Of a stretch of 64,000 nucleotides of DNA, positions 34,562 to 43,300 are shown piece by piece. This DNA comes from Haloferula helveola (GTDB taxonomy: Bacteria; Verrucomicrobiota; Verrucomicrobiia; Verrucomicrobiales; Akkermansiaceae), in the NCBI RefSeq assembly GCF_037076345.1, contig NZ_AP024702.1, forward strand, positions 3,596,001 to 3,660,000, read 5' to 3'. The notes below the pieces were generated by a model, which had not been told where the DNA came from, made no database searches, and was given only the letters and a program-made list of their open reading frames with translations. The stretch's first letter is position 1. Each line of letters opens with the position of its first letter. The position numbers and the translations under genes were made by a program.

Positions 34562-35965
34562 ATGCCGCACGAACTCACATCGAATGACTGGGTGCTCGAC
34601 CGTCGCGATTTCCTCCGCCGCTGCGGGATGGGCATGGGCGGACTCGCGCTCGCGCCGATGCTGGCGCAACGGGTCGGCGCCGAGGAGACCCACTTCGCGC
34701 CGAAGGCGAAGCGTGTGGTGCATCTGTTCATGAATGGCGGGCCGTCGCAGGTCGACACCTTCGACCGCAAGACGGCGCTCGACGAATGGCACGGCAAGAC
34801 GCTGCCGCTCGACTCGATCGCGACCGAGCGCCCGACCGGTGCCGCGCTGCGTTCGCCTTTCAAGTTCGACCGTTACGGCAAGAGCGGGCTCGAGGTGAGC
34901 GAGTTGTTCAGCGAGACCGCCAAGCACGCCGACGACCTGTGTGTGATCCGCTCGATGCAGGCCGACGTGCCGAACCACGAGCCGTCGCTGATGCTGATGA
35001 ATTGCGGCGACGGCCGCCTGCCGCGACCCTCGATGGGTTCGTGGGTCAGCTACGGACTCGGCAGCGAGAACGAGAATCTGCCGGCCTACGTGTCGATGTG
35101 CCCGGGCGGCATGCCGATCAAGCGAACCGAGAACTGGCGGTCGTCGTTCCTGCCCGGGAACTTCCAAGGTACCTATCTCGATACCTCGATCGAGGACGTG
35201 CGCGAGATGATCGAGAACCTCGACCATCCGGTGGCGCGACCGGAACGGCGCCAGAAGCAACTCGACCTGCTGCGGCAGATCAACCGGCGGCATCTGGTCT
35301 CAAGCGGCCACGATCCGCTGCTTGAGGCGCGCATCCGGAGTTTCGAGCTCGCCTACCGGATGCAGTCGGAAGCGACCGACGCCTTCGATGTTTCCCGCGA
35401 GCCGGAGCCCGTCCGGGAAATGTATGGTGGCGGTCACTTCGCGCGCCAGTGCCTCATGGCGCGGCGGCTTCTTGAGCGCGGCGTGCGTTTCATCCAGCTC
35501 TGGCATGGCAACGGTCAGCCGTGGGACAGCCACGACGACATCGAGGATCACCGCCGCCTTGCCGGCGAGTGCGACCGTGCGATCGGAGCTTTCCTCAGCG
35601 ACCTGAAGATGCGCGGCCTGCTCGACGAGACGTTGGTCATCTGGGGTGGCGAGTTCGGCCGCACTCCGGTCGTCGAGTTGCCGAAGGCTGGGTCGAACAA
35701 GGGCATCATGAAGGGTCGCGACCACAACCACTACGGCTTCACCATGTGGATGGCCGGAGGTGGCGTGAAAGGCGGACATGTCCACGGCGCGACCGATGAA
35801 TTCGGATTCAAGGCGGTCGAGAAGCCGGTGCATGTTCATGACCTGCACGCGACGGTTCTCCACCTGCTCGGATTCGATCACGAGCAGCTGACCTATCGCT
35901 ACTCCGGCCGGGATTTCCGGCTGACTGACGTGCACGGCCGGGTGGTGCACGATCTGATCGCGTAG
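34562..35965 (+). CDS. DUF1501 protein with Tat signal (sulfatase-like fold)
   Basis: A 467-residue protein. The Tat signal DRRDFLRRCGMGMGGLALAP is near the N-terminus. DUF1501 blocks are AKRVVHLFMNGGPSQVDTFD, CVIRSMQADVPNHEPSLMLMNCG, VRFIQLWHGNGQPWDSHDDIEDH, LVIWGGEFGRTP, GRDHNHYGFTMWMAGGGVKGG and LHATVLHLLGFDHEQLTYRYSGRDFRLTDV. These Asp/His clusters match the alkaline phosphatase/sulfatase superfamily metal site. The ATG at 34562 follows the DUF1549/1553 stop by 2 bases, so both are made together. A palindromic repeat begins on the first base after the stop. Confidence 0.92.
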   Translation: MPHELTSNDWVLDRRDFLRRCGMGMGGLALAPMLAQRVGAEETHFAPKAKRVVHLFMNGGPSQVDTFDRKTALDEWHGKTLPLDSIATERPTGAALRSPFKFDRYGKSGLEVSELFSETAKHADDLCVIRSMQADVPNHEPSLMLMNCGDGRLPRPSMGSWVSYGLGSENENLPAYVSMCPGGMPIKRTENWRSSFLPGNFQGTYLDTSIEDVREMIENLDHPVARPERRQKQLDLLRQINRRHLVSSGHDPLLEARIRSFELAYRMQSEATDAFDVSREPEPVREMYGGGHFARQCLMARRLLERGVRFIQLWHGNGQPWDSHDDIEDHRRLAGECDRAIGAFLSDLKMRGLLDETLVIWGGEFGRTPVVELPKAGSNKGIMKGRDHNHYGFTMWMAGGGVKGGHVHGATDEFGFKAVEKPVHVHDLHATVLHLLGFDHEQLTYRYSGRDFRLTDVHGRVVHDLIA

Positions 35966-36060
35966 AAGGTAGGGACGAGCGCCCCCGCTCGTCCGTGGCC
36001 TGAGGCGACGGGACAGCCTGATCGAACCCCGGACGAGCGAGGGCGCTCGTCCCTGCCTTC
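35966..36060. repeat. Inverted pair of GGTAGGGACGAGCG-family repeats
   Basis: Unit 35966–35995 (plus) has stem GACGAGCG…CGCTCGTC. Unit 36030–36060 is in the opposite orientation. The spacer is 34 nt. Compared with the 22214–22391 units, the stem C·G at one position is changed to G·C on both sides, so base pairing is kept. The first unit starts directly after the DUF1501 stop codon. Confidence 0.85.
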
Positions 36061-36066
36061 GAAGGC

Positions 36067-36230
36067 TCCGGGGTGCGAGTGGGCTCGCGCGGTCCGCCTG
36101 CGGAGTGCTCTGGTTGAGGAACTGACCACTGGCCACGGATCACTCGTCACCAAGGCTGGAACGACGGGGAAGGGTGGTTCGTTCGCTCGGGTTCCGGGGC
36201 GCGGTCGGAGCCGCGCGGTCCGCCTGACGG
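36067..36230. repeat. Two copies of a third palindromic repeat (…CGCGCGGTCCGCCTG)
   Basis: Copies at about 36067–36103 and 36193–36230 share TCCGGGG, then a short hairpin, then GCGCGGTCCGCCTG. The hairpins differ, GCGAGTGGGCTCGC against GCGGTCGGAGCCGC, with paired changes that keep the stem. A truncated copy (GGGCTCGCGCGGTCC) is at about 40211–40225. These fill much of the 380-bp gap between the DUF1501 gene and the minus-strand gene at 36346; the bases between them show nothing I can name. Confidence 0.65.
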
Positions 36231-36234
36231 CCCC

Positions 36235-36271
36235 AAAAAAAGGAAGCCAGCCGCACGAGGCGGCTGGCTTC
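36235..36271 (-). terminator. Rho-independent terminator of the large secreted-protein gene
   Basis: GAAGCCAGCCGC (36243–36254) pairs perfectly with GCGGCTGGCTTC (36260–36271) around a 5-nt loop. On the minus strand the stem is followed by C and seven T residues (A-run 36235–36241 on plus). It lies 75 bases past the stop of the minus-strand gene that ends at 36346. Confidence 0.9.
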
Positions 36272-36345
36272 GTTGAAGCGGTCCGGACGACCTGCCCGAT
36301 CCTCCGGTCCGCAAAGCGTTGGGCCGGCGACGGGCAGATGCCGAA

Positions 36346-38874
36346 TCAGGGAGCGACCTGGACGTCGAGGTAGGCGAAGAGCCTGCCGTCGACTGCCAGG
36401 GACACCGGAATGTAGACATCCACCTGGTCGACGCCGGCGCCGAAGCCGTTCTGGGTGTCGAAGATGACGATGCCGTCGACTCCGTCGGCAGCTGTGGTCC
36501 AGCCGCTGAGGTCGGTGCCATAATTGACCTCGATGGTCGTGTTCGCGTCCGTTCCGGCAGCCGTGGTGCGGCGGTAGGTGAAGAGCAGGTAGTCCGAGGA
36601 AGTGAGGTCGCCATCGGGATCGGCATTCACGAGTCCGCCGGTCGGTAGCTTGTCGGTGTCGGGGCTGGCGGAGTCATCGGCGCTGCCGCCGACCACCCAT
36701 TCGATGCCGATCGGCACGCCGTCGCCATCCGGGTCGAGCTCGGGGGCGCCATCGGTCAGCGGATCTAGCGGGGAAACGAAGTCACCGTAGGGTGTGCCGC
36801 CGGGTACCGAATCGCCCGACAGAACCAGTCCGGAGATGTAGGCGAGGTTGGCGTTGCCCGATTCGATCACGCGGAGTTCGTAGGTCTTTCCGGCCTCGAC
36901 CGATGTACTGTAGTTGACGTAGGCGGGTCGGTTGACTCCTCCCTGCACGGAACTGAGGGTTCCTCCGACTTCTCCGAATTCGATGTTGATCGGAAGCCCA
37001 TATCCGGAGGGGTAGTTGAAGGCCCCCAGCAGGTCGAGCGTGCCGGTGTTGAAGCCGCTCATGATCACGCTGATGTAGTTGCCGCCGGTTCCGTTGAAGG
37101 TGGTCGCGGCGCCGTCGGTCATCAGGTCGGTCGCGCTGGCGCCGCTCGCAGCGATGATGTCGTTCGCGCTGGAGGCAAGCTGAACGGTCACGCCGGCGAT
37201 GGTCCGTGTCGCGCCTTCGGCTGCAATGAACTGCGTGAAGCCGGACTCGACGGGGGACGCCGCGGTACCGAAGTCGATCGATGCGGCATCACCGGCCGGA
37301 AGGACCACGGCGGAGAGGTTCACCGTCGGGATCGTCCCCTCGTAGTCGTTCGACTCGATGTAGAGCGTGCCGCTGAAGAAGCCCGAGAGGGCGCCCGGAT
37401 CGAAGGTGATCTCAAGTTCGCCCGAGCCACCGGGAGCGATTGGACCCGGGAATGAACTGATGAAGAAGTCGGGATCGCCGACGATTTCGGAAAAGACGTC
37501 GTCCACTTCAAGGTCCACCGAACCGCCGTCGTTGTAGATGGTGACGGTCGCGGTCTGGGGTCCCGGAGAGTTGGCAAGGTAGCCGAAATCCTGGGTGCCC
37601 GAACCGATGGCGATGAGCGGGTCGAAGACTTCGACCTGAACGTTGATCACCATTGGCGAGGTGCCGAGACCATCGTCGGACGCGACCTCGAGAGCGAAGT
37701 CGTAGAATCCTCCGCCGGAAGACGGTGTGAAGTCGAAGGTGATGTCCTCCGAGGTACCGGCCGCGACCGAGCCCGGATTGATGACGTTGGAGACATCACC
37801 GGCATCGCTGCCCGTGACCGTGATGCCGCTGATGTTGAGCGGGGTGGTGCCGTCACCCGCGCCGTTGCTGATGCTTACGGAATAGCCGCTGGTGTAGCCG
37901 AAGCTGGTGAAGCTGTAGCTGGTCTCGGCGATCAGGCTCGGGTTCGGCAAGCCGGCGACCTGGATGGTTCCGGTTGCGCCGAGGAAGGTGCCGCCGAATC
38001 CGAGATTGGTGAGATCGGTTGCGGTATAGGTGCCGGTCGGTACTGCGTTGGCGCCGATATACATTCGGTCGATCGACGAAACGGAGTCGGCGAGATCGAG
38101 TGTGCCGTCGGTCATCGTCAGGACGCCGGAGGCATTGACCCAAGCATTGGTCAGGATCAGCTCCGAGGTGTCGGTATCGAGCGTGATGGCCGGAGTGCTG
38201 TTCAGGGCGTCGGCCGCCGCGGCGACGAGGATCGAGCGGGTGCCGAGGCTCACGGTGCCGGTGCCGAGCGCGTTTGCCGCTTCGGCTGACAGACGGCCGT
38301 AGCCGGAATCGATCGAGTTGACGCTCCAGTTGCCGGTGAAGGTGCTGGTGGCGGCGGGAAGGTGAAGGGTCGCGATGTCGTCGGTGCCGTTCCCCGAGTT
38401 GGAAACGAAACTCAGATTGCCGCTGCCGGTGAGGCCGGCGGTGAGCGTGACGTCCATGTTGAACTGCTCACCTCCGTCACCGATCCGGAACTGGCTGTCC
38501 GCGCCAACGGCGACGGCGTTCGGCAGATCAACCTCCCGAGCGTATTGGTTGTGAGAGCGGATATCGAGTCGACCGCCGTTGAGCGTCAGGCTCGGGACGA
38601 CGAAAGTGTCAGGAGAGGCATCGACGGCAGTCAGCCGGAGCCAACCGGAGTCGACCGTGATGCTATCGCCTTCCAGGCTTGTGGTTGCGTCGCCGTTCTG
38701 TTCGACGTTGGTCACGATCACGTAGTCGTTTCCGGTCACGGGGGCCAAGGTGTTGTCCCAAGTCGTGCCGTCGGCGTAGTTGCCACTCACAACGGACGTG
38801 ACGAGGTCGGCGGTGGCCAGATTCGGCACGACTGCGGTCAGTGCCGAAACAAGGAGTCTTGTTCGAATAGTCAT
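36346..38874 (-). CDS. Large secreted choice-of-anchor-D/autotransporter-repeat protein
   Basis: An 842-residue protein from ATG 38874 (MTIRTRLLVSALTAVVPNLATA, signal peptide). Residues about 25–300 resemble autotransporter-associated beta-strand repeats (GNYADGTTWDNTLAP, LTLNGGRLDI, LTAGLTGSGNLSFVS, FTGNWSVNS, GTGTVSLGTRSI). Residues about 310–560 hold choice-of-anchor-D/Ig-like segments (AGTSEDITFDFTPSSGG, TATVTIYNDGGSVDLEV, APGGSGELEITFDPGALSG, GTLYIESNDYEG). The C-terminal part has DPDGDGVPIGIEWVVGG, DKLPTGG, a Trp strand and ends FAYLDVQVAP, the module shared by several proteins here. It is a surface or matrix protein of unknown ligand. It is divergent from a XylR-like regulator and has its own terminator. 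Confidence 0.82.
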   Translation of the reverse strand: MTIRTRLLVSALTAVVPNLATADLVTSVVSGNYADGTTWDNTLAPVTGNDYVIVTNVEQNGDATTSLEGDSITVDSGWLRLTAVDASPDTFVVPSLTLNGGRLDIRSHNQYAREVDLPNAVAVGADSQFRIGDGGEQFNMDVTLTAGLTGSGNLSFVSNSGNGTDDIATLHLPAATSTFTGNWSVNSIDSGYGRLSAEAANALGTGTVSLGTRSILVAAAADALNSTPAITLDTDTSELILTNAWVNASGVLTMTDGTLDLADSVSSIDRMYIGANAVPTGTYTATDLTNLGFGGTFLGATGTIQVAGLPNPSLIAETSYSFTSFGYTSGYSVSISNGAGDGTTPLNISGITVTGSDAGDVSNVINPGSVAAGTSEDITFDFTPSSGGGFYDFALEVASDDGLGTSPMVINVQVEVFDPLIAIGSGTQDFGYLANSPGPQTATVTIYNDGGSVDLEVDDVFSEIVGDPDFFISSFPGPIAPGGSGELEITFDPGALSGFFSGTLYIESNDYEGTIPTVNLSAVVLPAGDAASIDFGTAASPVESGFTQFIAAEGATRTIAGVTVQLASSANDIIAASGASATDLMTDGAATTFNGTGGNYISVIMSGFNTGTLDLLGAFNYPSGYGLPINIEFGEVGGTLSSVQGGVNRPAYVNYSTSVEAGKTYELRVIESGNANLAYISGLVLSGDSVPGGTPYGDFVSPLDPLTDGAPELDPDGDGVPIGIEWVVGGSADDSASPDTDKLPTGGLVNADPDGDLTSSDYLLFTYRRTTAAGTDANTTIEVNYGTDLSGWTTAADGVDGIVIFDTQNGFGAGVDQVDVYIPVSLAVDGRLFAYLDVQVAP

Positions 38875-38948
38875 TTTCAGGGCAGTTTGAAGCGTTTGAG
38901 TGTTATTACCCAAATGCAGCGCGGAACATCGGGCCACGAGCGGCTTCA

Positions 38949-39016
38949 GAACAATTTCCGAGAGTGGGAATTTTGTTCACTTTTCCGGGAGATACGTAAA
39001 TCTATGAACAGATTTA
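38949..39016. promoter_or_regulatory. Two dyads in the divergent promoter region of the XylR-like regulator
   Basis: Dyad 1, 38949–38978: GAACAA … TTCC, centre GAGAGTG, GGAA … TTGTTC. Dyad 2, 38997–39016: TAAATCT, ATGAAC, AGATTTA, a perfect 7-bp stem ending on the base before the ATG at 39017. Both lie in the 142-bp region between the regulator and the large secreted-protein gene. Dyad 1 has the layout of an operator. Dyad 2 would hide the start codon region of the regulator mRNA. No Shine-Dalgarno is visible. Confidence 0.45.
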
Positions 39017-40207
39017 ATGGAATCGAGGGAATCCAAGAGGGTGGCCTTGGTGTTGCCGTGGTTTTACGAGTACGCCCGGGCCTTGCGGGAGGGGGTGGTC
39101 GAGTGGTGCGACCTCCATCCCGGGTGGCGCTTGATCGAACTGGAGCTCCGGGAGCTGTCGCCGGATGCGGAGTTCGACGGCCAGGTGGACGGGGTGATCT
39201 GCTGGAGTTTCGAGTCGGGTGCGCTGACCTCCATCCTTCCGCGGACCCGCATCCCCCTTCTCGATGCGGGACTGGGCCATGTTGTCGACGGGCGAGGGGA
39301 GCTGCCCGCTGGCGTGACCTTCGAGCGGGCCGACATCCACCGGCTGGCATTGCGGCATTTCCATGAGCTCGGGCTCGAGGTCGTCGGATACGCGGGTGCG
39401 CGGCTTCGGCGAGACGGACAACTGGCCCCGCGGGTGGCCGGGATGCGGGCGGACGCGTTGATGGCGGGGATGGAATGGGTCGAGTTCGACTTCGGTCCCG
39501 TGGACCCCGTGGCTCGCCCGGAGACGATTTGGAAGAGCGACGGGATGGAGGAACTCGACGCATTCCTTGCCAAGGTTCCCAAGCCCTTGGGTCTGCTGGC
39601 GCAGGACGACTACTTCGCACTTTCGCTCGTCGAGCGGGCGCAGCGATTGGGCGTGCGGGTGCCGGAGGAGTTGGCCGTCCTCGGCCAAGGGGACCGGCTG
39701 GTTTCAAACTCGGGCGGTCTCCGGATTTCCTCCGTCCAACTTCCCGGTCGCGAGGTCGGCTGGAAGCTTGCGGAACTCCTCGATGCGTGGTTCGCCGGCC
39801 GGCCTCCGGATCCGTGGCGCCGGACTGTGCCGTGCAAGCGAATCCTCACCCGCGAAAGCACCGGCGGGCTTTCGCTCGATCCGGGGATCGAGCGGGCGCG
39901 GCGACACCTCGAACGCCACGCGCTCGATGGCGTGACCGTGCATGAATTGGCTGGCGTGGCCGGGTGCACGGAAAAGACCCTGAAGTCGCGATTCGCCAAG
40001 GCCTACGGCATCGATATCGCCGTCGAGGTCCGCGAACGGAGAAAGGAGCACGCGTTGTCGCTGCTCGCCGATACCGACATGCCGATCGCACGGGTGGGGA
40101 GGGAGTGCGGGTTTCCCTCACCCTCGAACTTCTTCAATTTCGTCCGACGCCAGACCGGAGGCCTAGGCCCCGCCGAATACCGGCGGCGGATGCGAAGTGA
40201 CCGTTAG
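39017..40207 (+). CDS. XylR-like AraC-family transcriptional regulator with LacI-type sensor domain
   Basis: A 396-residue regulator. The N-terminal ~280 residues are a periplasmic-binding/LacI-type domain (RVALVLPWFYEYARALREG, VDGVICWSF, HELGLEVVGYAG, LGLLAQDDYFALSLVERAQRLGVRVPEELAVLGQGD, ISSVQLPGREVG). The last ~100 residues are an AraC DNA-binding domain with two helix-turn-helices (VTVHELAGVAGCTEKTLKSRFAKAYG, PIARVGRECGFPSPSNFFNFVRRQTG, PAEYRR). Proteins of this plan sense pentoses or other sugars. Start: ATG 39017 directly behind a hairpin; GTG 39041 is an alternative. It is divergent from the large secreted protein at 36346–38874, its likely target. Confidence 0.88.
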   Translation: MESRESKRVALVLPWFYEYARALREGVVEWCDLHPGWRLIELELRELSPDAEFDGQVDGVICWSFESGALTSILPRTRIPLLDAGLGHVVDGRGELPAGVTFERADIHRLALRHFHELGLEVVGYAGARLRRDGQLAPRVAGMRADALMAGMEWVEFDFGPVDPVARPETIWKSDGMEELDAFLAKVPKPLGLLAQDDYFALSLVERAQRLGVRVPEELAVLGQGDRLVSNSGGLRISSVQLPGREVGWKLAELLDAWFAGRPPDPWRRTVPCKRILTRESTGGLSLDPGIERARRHLERHALDGVTVHELAGVAGCTEKTLKSRFAKAYGIDIAVEVRERRKEHALSLLADTDMPIARVGRECGFPSPSNFFNFVRRQTGGLGPAEYRRRMRSDR

Positions 40208-40260
40208 GCGTGGGCTCGCGCGGTCCTTCATCTGTCCAGGAATCCGGCCCTACCTCTGGA

Positions 40261-40291
40261 AAAGGTAGGGACGAGCGCCCTCGCTCGTCCG
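40261..40291. repeat. Single GGTAGGGACGAGCG-family palindromic repeat
   Basis: One unit, plus orientation, stem GACGAGCG…CGCTCGTC, 53 bases after the regulator stop. Its upstream side has a degraded reverse remnant (GGCCCTACCTCTGG, about 40242–40256). The remaining bases of the 152-bp gap to the convergent gene at 40360 hold part of the third repeat family and a CCGTGGTTCATC fragment, so the gap is almost entirely repeat-derived. Confidence 0.8.
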
Positions 40292-40359
40292 TGGTCGGAG
40301 TTGGGTAGCGGGCGTGAACCGTGGTTCATCGGTCGGCCGAGGCGTCCAACCCCACCCGG

Positions 40360-43300
40360 TCAAGGCGTCAACCACCGCCCGCGGTAGAACTTTCGCAGCT
40401 CCGACTCGGGGACGGGGGTCGTCAGTCGCAAGGTGATCCGGGTGGTTCCTTCAGCCGGAAAATCGGCACGCGAGGTTTCGGTGTAGCGGTTCGACGGCAA
40501 CGGCAGCCATGTCGTCAGGTCGTCGCCGGCCTCGACCAGCAACGTGCAGCTCTCCGCATCGAGCGGGAACGGACTACTGAATTCGACGTAGTTCATGCCG
40601 CCGTCCTCAACGATCCGTGATTCGAGGCGGGGCACGGAGGACGCGTCCCGCGGATCGGTCTGGAAGCGATACTCGTCGCCGTTGCTGACGCCGTCGCCGT
40701 CCGCGTCGGCATCGTCTCCCGACACCAACGGGTCCGCCAGTTCGGCCGGCGAGAAGTGGATCGCCAGCCACGTCGCCTTGTCGTCGAAGACCCGGACGAC
40801 CGTGGTCGCCGTCGGACCGCCGTCCAGCGTCAGCGTGTAGGTGGTGTCGCCCGCAGGAGAGACTTCGATGTAGCCGATGCCGTCCACCGTTTGTGGGATC
40901 ACATCGCCGATTCCCTGATCGATGGTAAGCGTGCTCGGTGACTCGACGTCCCAGCGCAGGGTGGCGGTGCCGCCGGCCGCGATCGACGGCTGGAGGGCGA
41001 CGAAGGACCGGATCACCGGGGCTCCGGGAGGCGTGGCGGTCTGGGCAAGGCGTGTTTCGGACAACGGCTCATCGTCGTAGGCGATCTCCACGCGGTAGGT
41101 CGTGCCATTGTCGTAAACGGGAGGGCGGTAGAGGTTGCCGCGGACCCGCATCGCATTCACCAGCAGTCCACTGGATTCATCGTAGACGCGGACCACCGCG
41201 TTCTTGCGCCACTGGGTATCGACGGCAGGCAGGTAGCCGGTGGGTGTGCGTCCGTCGTTGTCGGTCTGGGCGAAGGTCTGCGGCCAGTCGGCGAACTGGG
41301 ACCCGGTCGACGGCTCGTCGGGATCGACGTGGAGCGGCCAGCACTCGAAGGTGAACTCGCGGGTCGTCTTGTTGACCCGGGTGATGCCGTAGCCGGCGCC
41401 CCGGTTGTGCAGATTGATCGGGGTGATGCCGTTGCTCTGCTGGTAATACTGGAGCGGGTTGGCCGCCCCGAGCACGCCGAGGTGTTGCGGGAAGTCGGAC
41501 GTCCGGTTCGGCGTGGTGCCGTCGGGCAACGTGCCGTTGCCATCGAAGAAGTAGTCGCCGAGGTAGGGGTTGATGGTGGTGATGGTGCCACCGCTGTTGT
41601 GGATCGGATCCCAGCAGCGGGGAAAGAAGTTGGCGATGGCCGGCGCGGTGAAGGAGATGCCGGCGTCGCGCGGGCCGTCGATGCCATGGTGGGCGATGGT
41701 GGCGAGGTGCTGGTCGCCCGCGAGCTGGAACATGCGGCTCACTCGCAGGAGTTCCCACGTCTCGTTCCGACGGTGGACCGGCCAGCCGTTGGTGTCGCGG
41801 TCGTTCAGGTTGAAGTTGTAGCCGCTGCTGCCGTGGGTGCGGAGATTGCCGAAGGGAGTCTGGGAAACGACCAGCTTGAGGTCCTGTCCGGCCCAGTCGG
41901 CATTCCACGCGCGGAGGAAGTCCTTCTGCCGGTCGCCGAGAAGGAACTGGTCTTCCAAGGCGGGCGGAGCGTTGTTCGGGCCGGTCTTGAATTTCCGGTC
42001 CTCAAGCACCGCGAGGCCGAGCCGGCCGTAGGTCACGCCGGTGAAGTAGACTTCGATCCCCTGCGTCACCGGCGGCGCGGGTTGGGTCGGATTGTAGGGG
42101 TCGGCATCGGGGAGGTTCGATGTCTGCGTGCGCTCGACCATCTTCACCCACACGGCCGGACGGGTGTAGCCGCCGTCATTCTGGTTGGTCGACGAGGCCC
42201 CACCTTCACCCCACAGGTTTCCCTGATAAATGTCGTGGTCGTCTGGGATCGCGATGGTCGGAATCTCGCGTGTGAGATCGCGGACCTGCAGCACCCAGAG
42301 GTTCCACTTGTAGAGGTAGTCCATCTGGTAGTTCGAGCTGTCGACCGGTGTCGGTTGGCCTTCGTAGATCTGGTCGCCGTGCGCGAGGAGGACGTCGGGT
42401 TCGTGCTTGGCGAGGTGCAGGTAGGTCTGCCGGTGGGGCTGCCAGAGATCGATGGGCGTCCAGTCGAAGCCATTGTTCTGAAGGGCGCTGTCGGTGATCC
42501 GCTGGCAGGTGGTCGATGCGATCACGATCTCGTTCTTGTCGACCGGGTCCCGCCGCACGGTGCCGGTCCAGCTGTAGTCGGTGCCGCCGACGTTCACCCG
42601 GATCCGGTAGTCGGTATCCGTGGTGTCGTCCCATCCCGGGATGCTGAAGGTCGCGGTGTAGGAGGAGTAGTTGTCGGTGTTGTCGATGGCGGTCGTCGCG
42701 GTCTCGACCCAGGTCGCGCCGTTCCATAGATCGAGGGCGACCGGCGGGGTGCTGGCGAGATCGAGCGGCGATAGCTGGGCGGTCAGATTGAGCGTGCCCT
42801 TCGACAGCGTGTGCATCGCGCCGATGATCGCGAGATGCCGGTCGGTCTCCGGGTGGAGGGCGTCGCCGGTGCCGGAAAAGTCATCGAACCAGTATCTCGC
42901 GTTGCTGCCGCCCCGGTGGTTGAGCAGGCCGAACGCTCCGAGAACGCGATCGCAGGGGACGCTGGTGGAAACCGTGCCGAGCGAGGTGTCGGCCGCATCG
43001 AAAGCCTCGAGCGTGAGCAGATACGTTCCACTGGGTTCGTCGTAGTTCGCATCGAGTTCGAGCCGCGTGTTGGAGCCGAATCCCGCGCCGTTGGCGGTTG
43101 CGGCCAGCGCGCTCGTCGCTCCGGTCGAGTAGTCCTCGATGAGCAACGTGCCGTCGCCGTCGAGGCCGATGAACAGGCCGAAGTCGCGGCCGAGTCCGTC
43201 GTGGACCAGCAGCGCGCCGCGCCAGTCGACGTTGGGCGCGCCGCCGATCAGGAATCCGCTGCGCGAGGTTGTCGTGTGGGATCCCGCATTCAGGCCGGTG

